NCBI GenBank assembly: GCA_947568835.1
Contig: OX387610.1
Location: forward strand, 2,907,001 to 2,971,000
DNA length: 64,000 bases
Source of the DNA: Protonemura montana
Taxonomy: Eukaryota > Arthropoda > Insecta > Plecoptera > Nemouridae
Reading direction: 5' to 3'
Each line of letters opens with the position of its first letter. Position 1 is the stretch's first letter. The translations under genes were made by a program, and so were the position numbers. The notes below the pieces were generated by a model. It did not search any database, had not been told where the DNA came from, and worked only from the letters and a program-made list of their open reading frames with translations. This document shows, one piece after another, positions 21,768 to 34,699 of this stretch.

Positions 21768-21954
21768 TTGATGCCCAAACGCGGACTCGAACCCCGATCT
21801 CCACTAATCACGGGTGTTGCTCTGAACCATTGAGCTATTTGGACACTGGATTTTTGAGACGATTTTAGTGTATTTGATGAGAATGACAGTTCTCCAAGGA
21901 GTAGAACCAAGAGGCTGTGAATACTCACAGTCACTCTGATTCTAGTGACTCATG
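21768..21954 (-). mobile_element. tRNA-like element with a single tRNA unit
   Basis: The tRNA-like segment at 21772-21845 (minus) has acceptor-like ends TGTCCAA/TTTGGGCA, D-arm-like GCTCAATGGTTCAGAGC and T-arm GGGGTTCGAGTCCGCG. The body follows and stops at CTGATTCTAGTGAC. Confidence 0.85.
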
Positions 21955-24245
21955 GTTCTACGGTTATAGTGTTGTTAATAACATAGTTAAATGTGATTGA
22001 CAGTCGCAATGACAATTATTTCAATCGTCAACTAGGAAATATCAATGTCAAAACACTGAACCAAAATAAAAAATACACTCAAAGTGCGCAACACAATCCA
22101 GCCTGACAAAATAGAATTCAAAAAACACATTTTCCCTTTAAGCCCGAACGAAATTCTCCCATACAAAACCCCTATCTGAATAGCACCTGCCCGATTCCCA
22201 ATCTGTCTCCCGGATCTCTTCCCGAAATCCTCCAACATTTTCCCACTTTTCCTAGGAACACATGGCGTCGCCTCTCATGGCCCTCTTCCTCTCTCTCCCG
22301 CCCCCTCCGCCCCCCCCCCCCCCCCCACACCGTCTTATCAGGAAGACTTACCACACATCTAGCTCAGTCTCTCCTCTACACACTCCCAGCTAATCCAGCT
22401 TTCATCCTGTTCAACAGCACAATACTTACAATACAGATTCCCTTTCTAATCGAATAACAATGTGGAGGTGCTGCCACGGGTAGGAGTCTGGAAGGGGTTG
22501 AAAGCTCATGGTGTAAACACAGACGCGAGTTTTTGTTGTGTTTATTCCTGTATAGAAAGACACTCTCCTTGAATCGCGAGGAATTGAGGAAATATTGACG
22601 AAGATTTGCGTTTGATGGAATTTTTAAGTGTTTAAAATTGAAAAATGAAACTGTAAAAGTTGATTTTTTTTGCTTTTTTAACTTGCCGTCAAATTGTTTA
22701 TGAGAAATCTTTATTTTGTTTTTTTAAGAGCACAATTTCTAAGCCATCTTGACGCATTTTTGTCAAAGTGCAAGAAAATGAATACTTGCAGGCTTACGAC
22801 CAATAGGCGCGTCAAACAAATTCAAAATCATTCAGTAGAATAAAGTTAGTGTCACTTTGACAGGCAACTTTTAAATGAAAGGTTATGCTATGTTAGTTTC
22901 GTCGCAATTTTTCTAACCTATTTTTCTTGCGTTTGTGCCACGCCTATAAGCGACACCTGTTCACACATCTCATCAATGTTCAACCATGAATCGCTAATTT
23001 AGTATTAACATTACAGAAAATCAATTTCCTTCTCCTAAATTCTACACGTGTAACATTAAATTAAACAAAAAATAAGCCCAAATGTGTTTCCTCTTCATAG
23101 CTCTTATGTCGACCAAATGCCATTCTCTTGCAAAACAAACGACTTATTTTTTTCTAACCAATTGCAGGCCGACAATTAAAAGGCCATCAAATAGCTGTTA
23201 GAACATAATTACACCCCTAATTTAAACAACATTTTCATCACTTTCTCCCCCTTCTTTCTTTTCTCTCCCCATCCCATCGCACTCTTTCAACCCTTCGCAC
23301 CCTTTGGCACCTAGCGGACCAATCGGACTCCTTTCCTCACCACTAAAAAACAGCAATGATGGTTATCTCCACCAGGGTTAAACTTGGAGTTCTTTAGCCC
23401 TAGTTATATCGCTAATTATTACATTTTACAAGACTTTTAGCACTTTTAAAAGCCCGAAAATACACTAATTTAGCGGTAAATTTGGCTAAGTTTTTCTGTG
23501 CGATCACAAAACAGTGAATCAGTACCAACATGCAACAGTTTTGTGATAACCCCGGAGGTTATTTTGCTATCAAAATGATAACAAAGTCTGATTGAATGCG
23601 CACGCCATCTGTTTCTGGCGAACAATCATTAAAACCTAGATGATTAAACCGCGTTCTATGACATATGGCTTAACAGACCGTTAAAACCAACTTAATCAGT
23701 GGTTAAGTAACAGCGCTGTGTGAAATTTGGCCTGAATTTTATTTTATTTTATGTACATATGTAAAAATATTGCTACTTATTTGTTGAGAAAATAAAAATA
23801 TCGACATTTTGTTTCGTTATCGCCCGAATTTGACCGATTTCTCATTTGACATACCGACAATTAAGCAAAAACTTCCACGAAAACATTTTCGACGCATAAA
23901 TGTGCATACATTTCAATTAAAATGTTTACGGACATTGCTTCAGTACACAGGAAGCAAAGTTTTTTCCACAACGCGTGTGATATTTTTTTTTGCTCGACCG
24001 ACCGTCCACCAGGCGACGTGGCTCGTGGCGTCGTTATATTATTGTAATTGGGGGCTGGATTCGGGTGCCAGCTGGCCGTTCCCGTGTCTTGATCGATGAC
24101 ACTCTTAAAGCGGCAACCAGGCGTCCATAGTCCCGGCACCGGCAAGAGAACAACCGTGGGAAAACTACCAGCTACACTTGGGTCGGTGAAAAGAGATACA
24201 TCGAGCCATGTTGGAACGATGAAATGTTGGAACGTTGGATATTAC
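21955..24245. other. Intron A-B, no gene seen
   Basis: C17 at 22310-22326; AT-rich elsewhere; GC-richer patch at 23995-24230. Short ORFs carry no known motif. Confidence 0.5.
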
Positions 24246-24249
24246 ATCC

Positions 24250-24705
24250 TCATGGGGCAAAGACTTTCACAGATAAAGCTTGCACAGATATTCCATCCTT
24301 ATGAGGCAAAGACTAGCACAGATAAAGCTTGCACAGATATTCCTTTTTTTATGAGGCAAAGACCCCCACGGATAACGCTTGCACAGATATTCTATCCTTA
24401 TGAGGCAAAGACTACCATGGATAAAGCTTGCACAGATATTCCATTCTTATGAGGCAAAGACTACCATGGATAAAGCTTGCACAGATATTCCATCCTTATG
24501 AGGCAAAGACTACCACAGATAAAACTTGCACAGATAGTCTATCCATATGAGGCAAAGACTACCAATGAAGCTTGCACAGATATTCTATCCGTATGAGGCA
24601 AAGACTACCATAGATACAGCTTGCACAGATATTCCTTTTTTTATGAGGCAAAGACCCTCACGGATAACGCTTGCACAGATATTCCATCCTTATGTGGCGA
24701 AGATT
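24250..24705 (+). repeat. 49-50-bp minisatellite (about 9 copies)
   Basis: ATGAGGCAAAGACTACCA, GATAAAGCTTGCACAGATAT and TCCATCCTT repeat with 49-50-bp spacing (24301, 24351, 24400). Copies are quite diverged. Confidence 0.92.
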
Positions 24706-26355
24706 ACAAAACCACCACCCTGAGTTAAAATCAAGGGTATTGTAAAATGGAAATTAAAAATATTTGTACATATTAGACCTCCTTGAACTTTTTCCAGTAT
24801 ACACGTGAACTTTCATCCCTTAGTTGAGTTTTTTTTTAATTACTAATGGTGAGATATTTGAAATTATTCCAATTAATCCAGCTGATCTAAAAACTTCATC
24901 AAATTTATCTTCAAAATGTACTTAACGGCTGACCGAAATCACAAAACGAACAATTATCAAAGCGAAGCACAAAATGAAAGCTCACCAAACAAAACATGAA
25001 AGACTAGACAGCATTCTAATTTTCCCTTGACTTGGATGCGTGTGCTGGAATCACACAAACACACACACACACACACAGAGACAGCGGCACCCTGAATCTG
25101 TCAGTTGATATGGCAAACCCAGTGCATGACTCACATGCAGATCCCAGGACCACAGACATGACGCGGTCTCAACGCGAAGCGTACATCAAAAACATGGCGC
25201 TAAAACCGCTAGCAGATTCAGGCGAAATGTCCAAAACCTAGTTCAAACCAACACAACAAACAACGCACAAAACCGTTCAAATCAACAGCCACACACACAA
25301 TTCAACTATAATCAAACCCATTTTACATACTATCCATAACCTCAAAAGCAATAACCTATAAATCAGACAAGCATATTTGTCTATAACTAAATAATACCGC
25401 TGGTCTACGCTCATCAATTAATTATTAATAGAATGATTTTGAAAAGGTATACTGGACACGCTAACACAGACGTGATCACTGGTCATGCGTTTGGCAGCAT
25501 CAAAAAGCCCCGAGTTCGAGCCCGCGGGTGGTCTTTATGCTTGTGACACACCGAATGATGGACAACCGCGTGGTTGTAGTCGAGGTGGCCACGTTCTGGG
25601 TTGGACCCGGCGCCGCTAGGCAGCGCCACTGAGCTCGGCCGCGCGTTTTTTTGACAGATACAATGGTTGTTCTGTGACGAGATATGAGGGTGATTCTGTG
25701 TGTTTATTTTCGCAGGTAATTTGTGTTGTGTTCGGTTTGTTGTGACCTACTCGGGCATGGTTTGAGTAGGTTAGGGGTAAAGGAGTGCTGCCTTTTTTTA
25801 GATAGTTTATTTTTTATTTTTTTATAGCATACAACGAAACCGAATAAATAGTTTAAAAGAAGAAAAAACAAAAGTTAAACTACAGATTAAAAAGGCAAAA
25901 TTCAGCACATTTTACAAAGTTTTACAATTATAACATTTCATTAAAAAGACTAGTCATTTGCGGACATTGTGGCTTTTTTAGCAATACATTCTATATTATA
26001 AAAAAAGTCATAGGTTAATAACAAAAAGACTCGAGACGCAATGAAAACACCTCGGAAAAATCACGGCATACCACTTTCCGACCACGTCCAACGAAGAAAC
26101 CTTCCCGAGATGTGTTCCCTGTTCACCCATATCACTGGAAACTGATTCTTCCCACCCCCACCCCCAACCCCACCGCCCCTATATTTGGGTTGTGGGTAGA
26201 CGCCGCACCGGCGCGCATTTTCTGGACTTTTATCTCCCCAAATGTGGGAACATCCTAAACACTTTGCACGTGACACGAATTCAGGGGGAAACTTTTCCAT
26301 GGGAAACACATTGTTCGTATCCCGAACAGCTTTGCCAGCATTTACCCGTCTGGCT
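24706..26355. other. Intron A-B, no gene seen
   Basis: CA dinucleotide run at about 25056-25077, a B-box-like GAGTTCGAGCCCGCG near 25510-25524 and a C-rich patch near 26150; no exon recognised. Confidence 0.5.
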
Positions 26356-26360
26356 ATTCG

Positions 26361-28095
26361 TACAGTCTAGCCCGTGAGAGAAGATACCAGGACAAGGACT
26401 GTCCCCTGCATTGCTACAGTCTAGCCCGTGAGAGAAGATACCAGCACAAGGACTGTCCCCTGCATTGCTACAGTCTAGCCCGTGAGAGAAGATACCAGCA
26501 CAAGGACTGTCCCCTGCATTGCTACAGTCTAGCCCGTGAGAGAAGATACCAGGACAAGGACTGTCCCCTGCATTGCTACAGTCTAGCCCGTGAGAGAAGA
26601 TACCAGCACAAGGACTGTCCCCTGCATTGCTACAGTCTAGCCCGTGAGAGAAGATACCAGCACAAGGACTGTCCCCTGCATTGCTATAGTCTAGCCCGTG
26701 AGAGAAGATACCAGCACAAGGACAGTCCCCTGCATTGCTACAGTCTAGCCCGTGAGAGAAGATACCAGCACAAGGACTGTCCTCTGCATTGTTACAGTCT
26801 AGACCGTGAGAGAAGATACCAGCACAAGGACTGTCCTCTGCATTGTTACAGTCTAGACCGTGAGAGAAGATACCAGCACAAGGACTGTCCTCTGCATTGT
26901 TACAGTCTAGACCGTGAGAGAAGATACCAGCACAAGGACTGTCCTCTGAATTGTTACAGTCTAGCCCATGAGAGAAAATACCAGCACAAGGACTGTCCCT
27001 GCATTGCTACAGTCTAGCCCGTGAGAGAAGATACCAGCACAAGGACTGTCCCTGCATTGCTACAGTCTAGCCCGCGAGAGAAGATACCAGCACAAGGACT
27101 GTCCTCTGCATTGTTACAGTCTAGACCGTGAGAGAAGATACCAGCACAAGGACTGTCCTCTGCATTGTTACAGTCTAGACCGTGAGAGAAGATACCAGCA
27201 CAAGGACTGTCCTCTGCATTGTTACAGTCTAGCCCGTGAGAGAAGATACCAGCACAAGGACTGTCCCCTGCATTGCTACAGTCTAGCCCGTGAGAGAAGA
27301 TACCAGCACAAGGACTGTCCCCTGCATTGCTACAGTCTAGCCCGTGGGAAAAGATACCAAGACAAGGACTGTCCCCTGCATTGCTACAGTCTAGCCCGTG
27401 AGAGAAGATACCAGCACAAGGACTGTCCCCTGCATTGCTACAGTCTAGCCCGTGGGAGAAGATACCAGGACAAGGACTGTCCTCTGCATTGCTACAGTCT
27501 AGCCCGTGAGAGAAGATACCAGCACAAGGGCTATCTCCTGCATTGCTACAGTCTAGCCAGTGAGAGAAGATACCAGAACAAGGACTGTTCCCTGCATTTC
27601 TACAGCCTAGCCCGTGGGAGAAGATACCAGCACAAGGACTGTCCCCTGCGTTGCTACAGTCTAGTCCGTGAGAGAAGATACCAGCACAAGGACTGTCCCC
27701 AGCATTGCTACAGTCTAGCCCGTGAGAGAAGATACCAGCACAAGGACTGTCCCTGCATTGATACAGTCTAGCCCGTGAGAGAAGATACCAGCACAAGGAC
27801 TGTCCCCTGCATTGCTACAGTCTAGCCCGTGAGAGAAGATACCAGCACAAGGACTGTCCCCTGCATTGCTACAGTCTAGCTCGTGAGAGAAGATACCAGC
27901 ACAAGGACTGTCCCTGCATTGCTACAGTCTAGCCCGTGAGAGAAGATACCAGCACAAGGACTGTCCCCTGCATTGCTACAGTCTAGCCCGTGAGAGAAGA
28001 TAACAGCACAAGGACTGTCCCCTGCATTGCTACAGTCTAGCCCGTGAGAGGAGATACCAGCACAAGGACTGTCCCCTGCATTGCTACAGTCCAGC
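26361..28095 (+). repeat. 54-bp minisatellite, array 1 (about 32 copies)
   Basis: Unit CTACAGTCTAGCCCGTGAGA then GAAGATACCAGCACAAGGAC and TGTCCCCTGCATTG. As 54 is divisible by three, an artefactual 260-residue minus ORF of 18-residue repeats runs at 27014-27796. Right-flanked by core module copy 2. The same unit occurs inverted at 59478. Confidence 0.97.
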
Positions 28096-28102
28096 CTGCT
28101 TG

Positions 28103-28378
28103 CGTCCGCCCTTTTAAAAAACCTCTAAAATTAAATAATAACTACTCAAAATATCGCGATACATGTTTATCAATCGTTGAGGTTAGCATAAATAAAGATT
28201 AATTGAGTGTAAACCAGTCTTAGATGCGAGTAATCTGCGAGAAATAACGAAATGAAATTTCTTAACACTCGAAACGACGGTGACTCCACCTGGCGGCATT
28301 CTACATTTTTGTCTCGGTAAAAACAGTCATTTGGCGGCAATTTTTCATCGAAGACAGTTCTGCATTAGCGCTATGGTA
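28103..28378 (+). mobile_element. Constant core module, copy 2
   Basis: Collinear with 19998-20247 (ATCAATCGTTGAGGTTAGCA, TGCGAGTAATCTGCGAGAAA, GGTGACTCCACCTGGCGGCA). It is preceded by the 54-bp array instead of the 60-bp one and followed by one degenerate 53-bp unit (CATTAGCGCTATGG). Confidence 0.9.
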
Positions 28379-30180
28379 ATAAGGTAGATGAGCTAGAACT
28401 ATAGGTAATAACAAATCTATTTATAACTTTTGACCATCAAAAGACCCAATTAATTTCTATTCAACAACGCCACACATTACTAAATTGGCTGCGAAAATCT
28501 TCTGACCTGAAATTCAACAAACTTGACATTCTCTGTGCAAGTCGCGTCGACCAGAAAACTGGCCTAGAGGCAAGTTTACTTTGCTATTGCATGAGGAAGC
28601 GATCAAACTACGCAAAGTTAACAATCCCTATCGTCTGATAAACCAAGTTCTAGATGCAAAGTACACTGTTTCATATCAGTCTGCGGAGAAGGGCACCTTC
28701 TGGTCGAAGTAGTTCAAAGGAGGTTCCTTCACAAGCACAAAGACATGCCGGTGTGGTTTCTTTTGCTGTATCCACTAGTGCTAGCCCAGAGCATCGTGGA
28801 GAAGGGCTTATCAACGATTCTAGTTCGAAGGGAATGTGTTCTTGGACGTTTTCTACACGGGTTTGGAGTTCAGGTGCCAAAGGGCTTCATTTCCAGGTAT
28901 TTGCGAACTGGTCTATTGGTATTGGTTCGCGAATTGGCTGTGAGTTTTGGCGGTTTCTACTCGGAAAAACAGGGCTTGGCCGTTATTAACTTGTAAAATA
29001 GCATAATACTAAAAATAATTTTGCAAATTTACTCTAAACTAGAAAGTTTTAAAATCGATTAAATTACTGAAATGAGTAAAAAAAGAGCAAGTTATCATGG
29101 AATATTGTGAATTCTCTGTTTTTTTAGCTTTAATGAAAGCTTGGCCAACTACAATTGCATATTTTGAACACCATTTAAAAAAATAACAATTGGTATATTT
29201 TACATAAAGCCCCAAGTAAGTCTGCCATAATATTTCAACCGCCTTCTATCATTACAGATTGTAGAAAATGCATCCGAATTCTAAAAAGAGGATTCGAGTT
29301 TAGGCAACAGGGTTAGCTTTCGATGCCTGTTACCATGGTGAAAAAACTTAACTCTTGACTTCAAGACGGTTACGCTTAAACCCTGCATTGTGCGTCCAGA
29401 TCCTCAAGAAAAGAAGCCACATAGAAAGAAAAATAATTAAAAAAAAAAATGAAATATGCATAAACACAAATCCAATTTGTCTATTTAGGCAAATTTTTAT
29501 TATTTCTTTGCAAAAAATAACGATACATGAAAATTGAACCGAAATAAATAAAAAATGCATTTAAAATGCTTGAAAATTTGGACAAGTTTTGTGGGACCCG
29601 ATTTGTGACCGCAGCAATTCTGCACGGGGGTGTTTTATACTCAGCCGCGCAGATCGCTTGGTCGTGATGCTAGCATACAATCTTGTGTTGGGTTCGTGAT
29701 GTTTCCCTTTGAAGCCGCCATGGTTCACCAGGGGGCAGGGCAAGGGGGCAGGGGGGCAGGGGGGGGGGGAAATATAGGAGAGCCTTTGTGCCGGTGACAG
29801 CTCCGATTGTGTGTGTGTGTGTGTGATGGCGAGTGCGTGTTGGTGAGAAGTAGGGGGGGGGGGGGGGGGGGGGGGGGGCATAACATCGGTTGGAAAAGGA
29901 AATAATTTTTGGGTTTTGAGAGATAAAATGACATATGATTGTGCTCTGCATTTTGGTTGGGTTGCGTTTTGAGTAATTAAGCTAGAAATTGAAGTTTTAA
30001 AATTGGATAACTACGGTGGAACTATTTAAGTTTTTTTGAAGCTAATCAAAAAGATTGAAATGGTTTAAAAAAGCTGTTTGCTTTTGAAATATAAAGCATC
30101 AGAAAACCTTCAAGGAAATTAACTCGTGGCAGCAACTGTGGTGCTGAGTTTTTTTCTTGAAACCATCTTCAAAAACTGTT
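28379..30180. other. Intron A-B, no gene seen
   Basis: Includes a TG run at 29808-29824 and G26 at 29853-29878. ORFs at 28654-28996 have no recognisable domain or flanking conserved exon features. Confidence 0.5.
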
Positions 30181-30182
30181 CT

Positions 30183-30687
30183 GCCCCTGAACGTAGCCCG
30201 CAGTGCAGACTCGGCTCCTCCACCTCGTGCCCCTGAACACAGCCCGCAAAGCAGACTCAGCTCCTCCACCTCGTGCCCCTGAATGCAACCCGCAGAGCGG
30301 ACTCGGCTCCTCCACCTCGTGCCCCTGAACGCAGCCCGCAAAGCACACTCGGCTCCTCCACCTCGTGCCCCTGAACGCAACCCGCAGAGCAGACTCGGCT
30401 CCTCCACCTTGTGCCCCTGAACGCAGCCCGCAAAGCGGACTCAGCTCCTCCACCTCGTGCCCCTGAACGCAACCCGCAGAGCAGACTCGGCTCCTCCACC
30501 TCGTGCCCCTGAACGCAGCCCGCAAAGCACACTCGGCTCCTCCACCTCGTGCCCCTGAACGCAACCCGCAGAGCAGACTCGGCTCCTCCACCTCGTACCC
30601 CTGAACGCAGCCCGCAAAGCAGACTCGGCTCCTCCACCTCGTGCCCCTGAACGCAACCCGCAGAGCAGACTCGGCTCCTCCACTTAA
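30183..30687 (+). repeat. 46-bp minisatellite (about 11 copies, dimeric order)
   Basis: ACTCGGCTCCTCCACCTCGT recurs every 46 bp. Units alternate between CAACCCGCAGAGCAGACTC and CAGCCCGCAAAGCACACTC, giving a 92-bp dimer. It creates 80-180-residue artefactual ORFs. A lone related unit is at about 46960-47000 (minus). Confidence 0.95.
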
Positions 30688-30759
30688 ACAGCCGCTTGCT
30701 ACTTTCACCAAAAAAATCAGACAACTTCATAAATAAAAAAAATCGGCTACATCCAACCA

Positions 30760-30840
30760 ATCGCTATGGCAACAACCAATCACAGGCAGTGAAAGTCAGC
30801 CGTTACTTTGAGCTAAGAGCTTAACTCTGAGTTAGAACAT
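30760..30840 (+). repeat. Single diverged 92-bp family unit
   Basis: CAACCAATCACAGGCAGTGAAAGTC-type sequence (shown here split: CAACCAATCACAGG, CAGTGAAAGTCAGC) parallels the last unit of the 21110 array. Confidence 0.55.
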
Positions 30841-31780
30841 ATTTTAATTCCGGGTCTTCAATTTTTTGTTTTACATGTTTATCATGCATTACTTATCCAT
30901 TGCAAAAATGTCCAAATTTAGATTTCTAAATTTACATAGAATAATTTCAATGACCCGTCGTGAGTATGTGTGTTTTTCTACTTCAGGGAAACGCAATATA
31001 ATTCTATATCAGTGAACACGTTTACCATTTAAAACAAAAACCACCTGCGTAGGTACAACAGGTTATTTTCGACAATTCGAAAATAAACAATCTGTTTATC
31101 TCGCCTAATGAGTTTCCCGAGAGAAAAGCAACTTGACGTCATCCATTGTGAAAAACTCTCGCCACTTACGTCATCGTGTCAGCTTTCCCGGAAAAACGGA
31201 AAGAAAATCTGTGTACGCCTTGCGTCATTGAGGATTTTAACCGTAAATATAACGCCCAAGAATAACAGGTACATATGGGTGGTAGGTGCACAGGATTTAA
31301 TTCAGATCCAACGTGGTCACGTTGCCTAACGTGACCGGCCCCCGCGGGAAAGCCGGGAAAACTAGGAAAAGCTTGCGGAAAAGCGTGCCGAGTTTAGCGC
31401 GATGTGTGGCATTCACGTGTTTGTCGCGTGTGCGTCACACGACCCACTCGTGTCGCGTGGAAATAGATGGAAAAGTTGGGTCTTATTTAGAACAATCGTT
31501 TTGTGAAAGTCTTGAAATAAAAAATCAGAAATACTTTGCTCGGCTTCCGGGATTTTTTTGCTGTTTTTTTTTTCGGCCTCAGTGTTTGATAAAGTTGGAA
31601 TCAACTAAACGCTGAGGCGGTCAACTTTGTAGCTTTTACGATTTCTTTTACATCATTAGATTCTTGGCTTTCAGCTTTCAATCCAATTTTTTTAAAAAAA
31701 ATCAGTGAATAAATGATGAGAGTCTCTTTGGTTGCTACACTTGCAGATTTTGATTTCTTAGACAATGTAGACAGGGCGAG
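30841..31780. other. Intron A-B, no gene seen
   Basis: No repeat family or coding motif recognised. Confidence 0.5.
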
Positions 31781-31783
31781 GTT

Positions 31784-31975
31784 TAGGTTAGGATAGGTTA
31801 GGTTAGGTTAGGTGAGGTTAGGTTAGGTTAGGTTAGGTTAGGTTAGGTTAGGTTAGGTTAGGTTAGATTAGGTTAGGTAAGGTTAGGTTAGGTTAGATTA
31901 GGTTAGGTTAGGTTAGGTTCGGTCAGGTTAGATTACGTTACGTTACGTTAGATTTAATTAGGTTACGTAAGGTTT
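31784..31975 (+). repeat. Interstitial (TTAGG)n block, arthropod telomere motif
   Basis: GGTTA pentamers run nearly unbroken from about 31784 to 31918, then decay into GATTA, CGTTA and GGTTC variants. The motif equals the TTAGG telomere repeat of arthropods. Confidence 0.92.
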
Positions 31976-32584
31976 GGTTGTAGAATAGTAGGTTCGGTGT
32001 AGAAAAAAGCTAAGATGGACATATTTGATTGCTATGTGTGACGACAACATAGGTTCAATTAAAAAATGAAATGGCAGCAGCCCTGTACACATGTCTTAGG
32101 GAAACTATGCACTGTTTTGTCCAAGTTCAGACCTCTGACAGTCTGACCGTGTGAGGTTGTACAGCTCAGTTGGTTGAAGAAGTCGAGGTGCTAAGTCTCG
32201 GGGAATGAAAACCCCTCGATCTAGACCGTCAAAAAGTTAAAAAAAATATCGAACTTAGAAGTTCGATAGCTTCGCCATCTGACTTTTGGAAACTTTGATT
32301 CAACATCGGCCATAATCCGCTTTTCAAATAGACTACAATACGCAAACTAATTTATGAAAATCGTCCAATCACGAGTTGAATGTTAATAATAGGTTAGTAA
32401 GCCTTAACAAGCTCAGTTCATTTGGTTGGTAAGAGATCTTGTTTCAGGAATTTTTAAAAGTTAAATAGCCATACACAAATAAAGATTAATATTTTTTCAA
32501 CGACAAACTTGATATCTAGCTTTATATTTTTAAAAGTGCGGCCAGTTTTCGTTTGGAAAATTTGGAACTTTTTTTTTGTATAGG
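31976..32584. other. Intron A-B, no gene; tRNA-like scrap
   Basis: At 32152-32225 a sequence with A-box-like ACAGCTCAGTTGGTTGAAGA resembles a degenerate tRNA; too eroded to call a gene. Confidence 0.4.
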
Positions 32585-32587
32585 TTT

Positions 32588-32832
32588 TAGAGACTCATGT
32601 CTACTTGATCTAAACTTAGCACTAGTTTTAACAAAAACTATTTTAACTGGGTTTTGAATGCTAAGTGAAGAACAACTAAATTTCCCAACGTTTCGTAACT
32701 TGTACCTGTTACTTTATCAAGGGTAAGAGCAGTCCTGACAATTTTCCAATAACAAAAGAACCACATAAAATTATAACAATTACCAAGTTCAAGCTTCCTA
32801 AATGCATCTAAATAAAATAATCAGAGTCAATG
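32588..32832 (-). mobile_element. Penelope-like dispersed repeat, third copy
   Basis: Full-length collinear copy from TTTTAGAGACTCATGTCTAC to AAATAAAATAATCAGAGTCA, with the same degenerate hammerhead-like segment on minus. Confidence 0.8.
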
Positions 32833-34050
32833 ACTAAAAAACTAATGTATTATGTATTTTAGATATTTTTTTCCCTAAGAAATATCATTTATTTACGCAG
32901 AAAACAAAAAGGTAGATAAATATCAATCATTTGCTGGTTTTACTTCGAGAACATTCACAGAAAACACACAAATTCCAAGAAACTACAAAATCTGAGACAG
33001 ATTTTCAAGAAGCCACGAATCTTGCACCTGATTTACAAAAACCTTCATCATCTTTCTTCCTGCTAATAAAACAAATAAAACTATGAAACCCATCAAAACC
33101 ACAAAACGTACACGTGAAAATAAACCAGTCTCAACCGTCAACTTTTTGAACGCCACGTCATAAACATCTGCATTCTCTATCACCCCCGGGGGGGTGGTTG
33201 GGGGGCGGGGGGCGGGGGGGGGGGGGGGGGAACAAGCGAGCAACGCAACATAAAATTAATATGTAAGACATGAAACAAGTCACGGCTAGTCAGTTTAGCG
33301 TTTAAAATGTAATTAAGTTTGCTGTCGTTTGTTTCAGTTCCAGCGCAAGGCGGCCGTGAGGCAAAGCAACTGGAAGCGACGTGAAAACATACGCGCAACG
33401 CTTTTGCATTCTTGCTGCTGGCATGTCGGCGTCAAAAGTATTCTCACCGTACCGAGTTAAAAGATTACCAGGTTAAGTACTTGTAAATTAAGATTAAGAA
33501 GCGTGTTGGTAAAGCGTGTTGGTTCAGAGCAAAAACATTGACTGGCTGAAGTCGAGTTGAGTTTTGAAATGTTTTTAGTGCAAACTTTGATATGAATTTC
33601 CATGAGCCGAATCGAACCACTTGAACTGCGAGGAACTGTCTTGAATTGGTAAGACAATTGGTGAGAAATTGGTGTCTTAATTTGGCTCTCAAAAAAAAAT
33701 GCCTGTGTGATTTGTTGTGTAATTTCTTCAGAATAATGAGAGAAAGCAGAGGATGGAAAGAGTTGAGTGTTAGGAGAGAAATGGATGAAAACAAGTTTGG
33801 TTGCCGAAGAAAACATGAAGATAATGTTTTTATAAAAAATATGAAGAACGACACGGGCATATAGTCTTTTTTTTTAAGTAGAATGGCTAGAGATTGGAAT
33901 GGTATGCAAGGGATGCAAGGAATGCAAGGAATGCAAGGGACTGAAAATGATGTTCGATGTTCGATGTTAATTCTGATCTTTTCAATAAGTGTTTTCGAAA
34001 TGTAATATTCTGATTGCTGCGATTTCGAGCGCATGTCGATGTAATTTATC
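32833..34050. other. Intron A-B, no gene; G17 run and 10-bp repeat
   Basis: G-rich tract 33187-33230 ending in G17, and five copies of a GGAATGCAA-like decamer at 33898-33942. ORFs at 33457-34034 are not recognisable. Confidence 0.5.
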
Positions 34051-34054
34051 AGTT

Positions 34055-34250
34055 GGTTGATTTAACGACGCACTGTTCTGACAGCGGGTCATGTGGCACT
34101 GGTTTAATGGCGTCAGTCAATGAGTGGATGATGATGAACATAGCCTAGTCTACAAGAGAAGAGGGTTACCACGGTGCCAGCAAGTAGTCTACTGTCGACG
34201 ACCAAAGTGACCACCGGCTTAACATCCCTTCCGAAGGACAGACCTTAAAT
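34055..34250 (-). mobile_element. 5S-related SINE, 3' half
   Basis: Tail and body present (TTTAACGACGCACTGTTCTG, GGTGCCAGCAAGTAGTCTAC, CCACCGGCTTAACATCCCTT); truncated before the 5S-like head. Confidence 0.88.
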
Positions 34251-34699
34251 AAATTAAAAAAAAAAACTGATTGGCTGTTGCTAAGAAAATAAAAAATTAA
34301 CAAACTGTTTAGTTCTTAACGGACGATTGAAAAACCAGTTCCAAGTCGCTGAGCTGAATAGAAACATGTTTTTTAGATATGTTTTCGAATATTTCGACAA
34401 CTTTTGAGCTGAAAGCTGGTTGTGATTGAAAACGATCGGTTGGGAAAAACAGACATGGCGCTGAGAATATCACAAGCACCAACCCAACAACAAACCTTCT
34501 AATTATGACCAACATAACAACAATATTAAGCTCAACAAGCACCACTTAACGTAATGAAAAAAGGAAATTTTGATTATATCACATAAAGTAAGGAAAATCT
34601 CGAAAATTTGGCGTTTTTTCCATACACATAATTGGTTAGTTAGTAAAAAACGCCAATTTGTTCGGGATTTTATTTCAGAAAATACATAATACATTAGTT

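Noticed and set aside
27014-27796. 260-residue minus ORF with 18-residue repeats as a real protein
   Set aside because: It is the 54-bp minisatellite read in an open frame; the inverted array at 59.5 kb is open in a different frame, and no start context, splice sites or non-repeat domain support it.
28654-28996. Two overlapping plus ORFs (111 and 83 residues), one hydrophobic
   Set aside because: No family resemblance could be recognised, and the frames overlap with no sign of which, if either, is real.
30099-30760. 80-180-residue minus ORFs
   Set aside because: Translation of the 46-bp GC-rich minisatellite.
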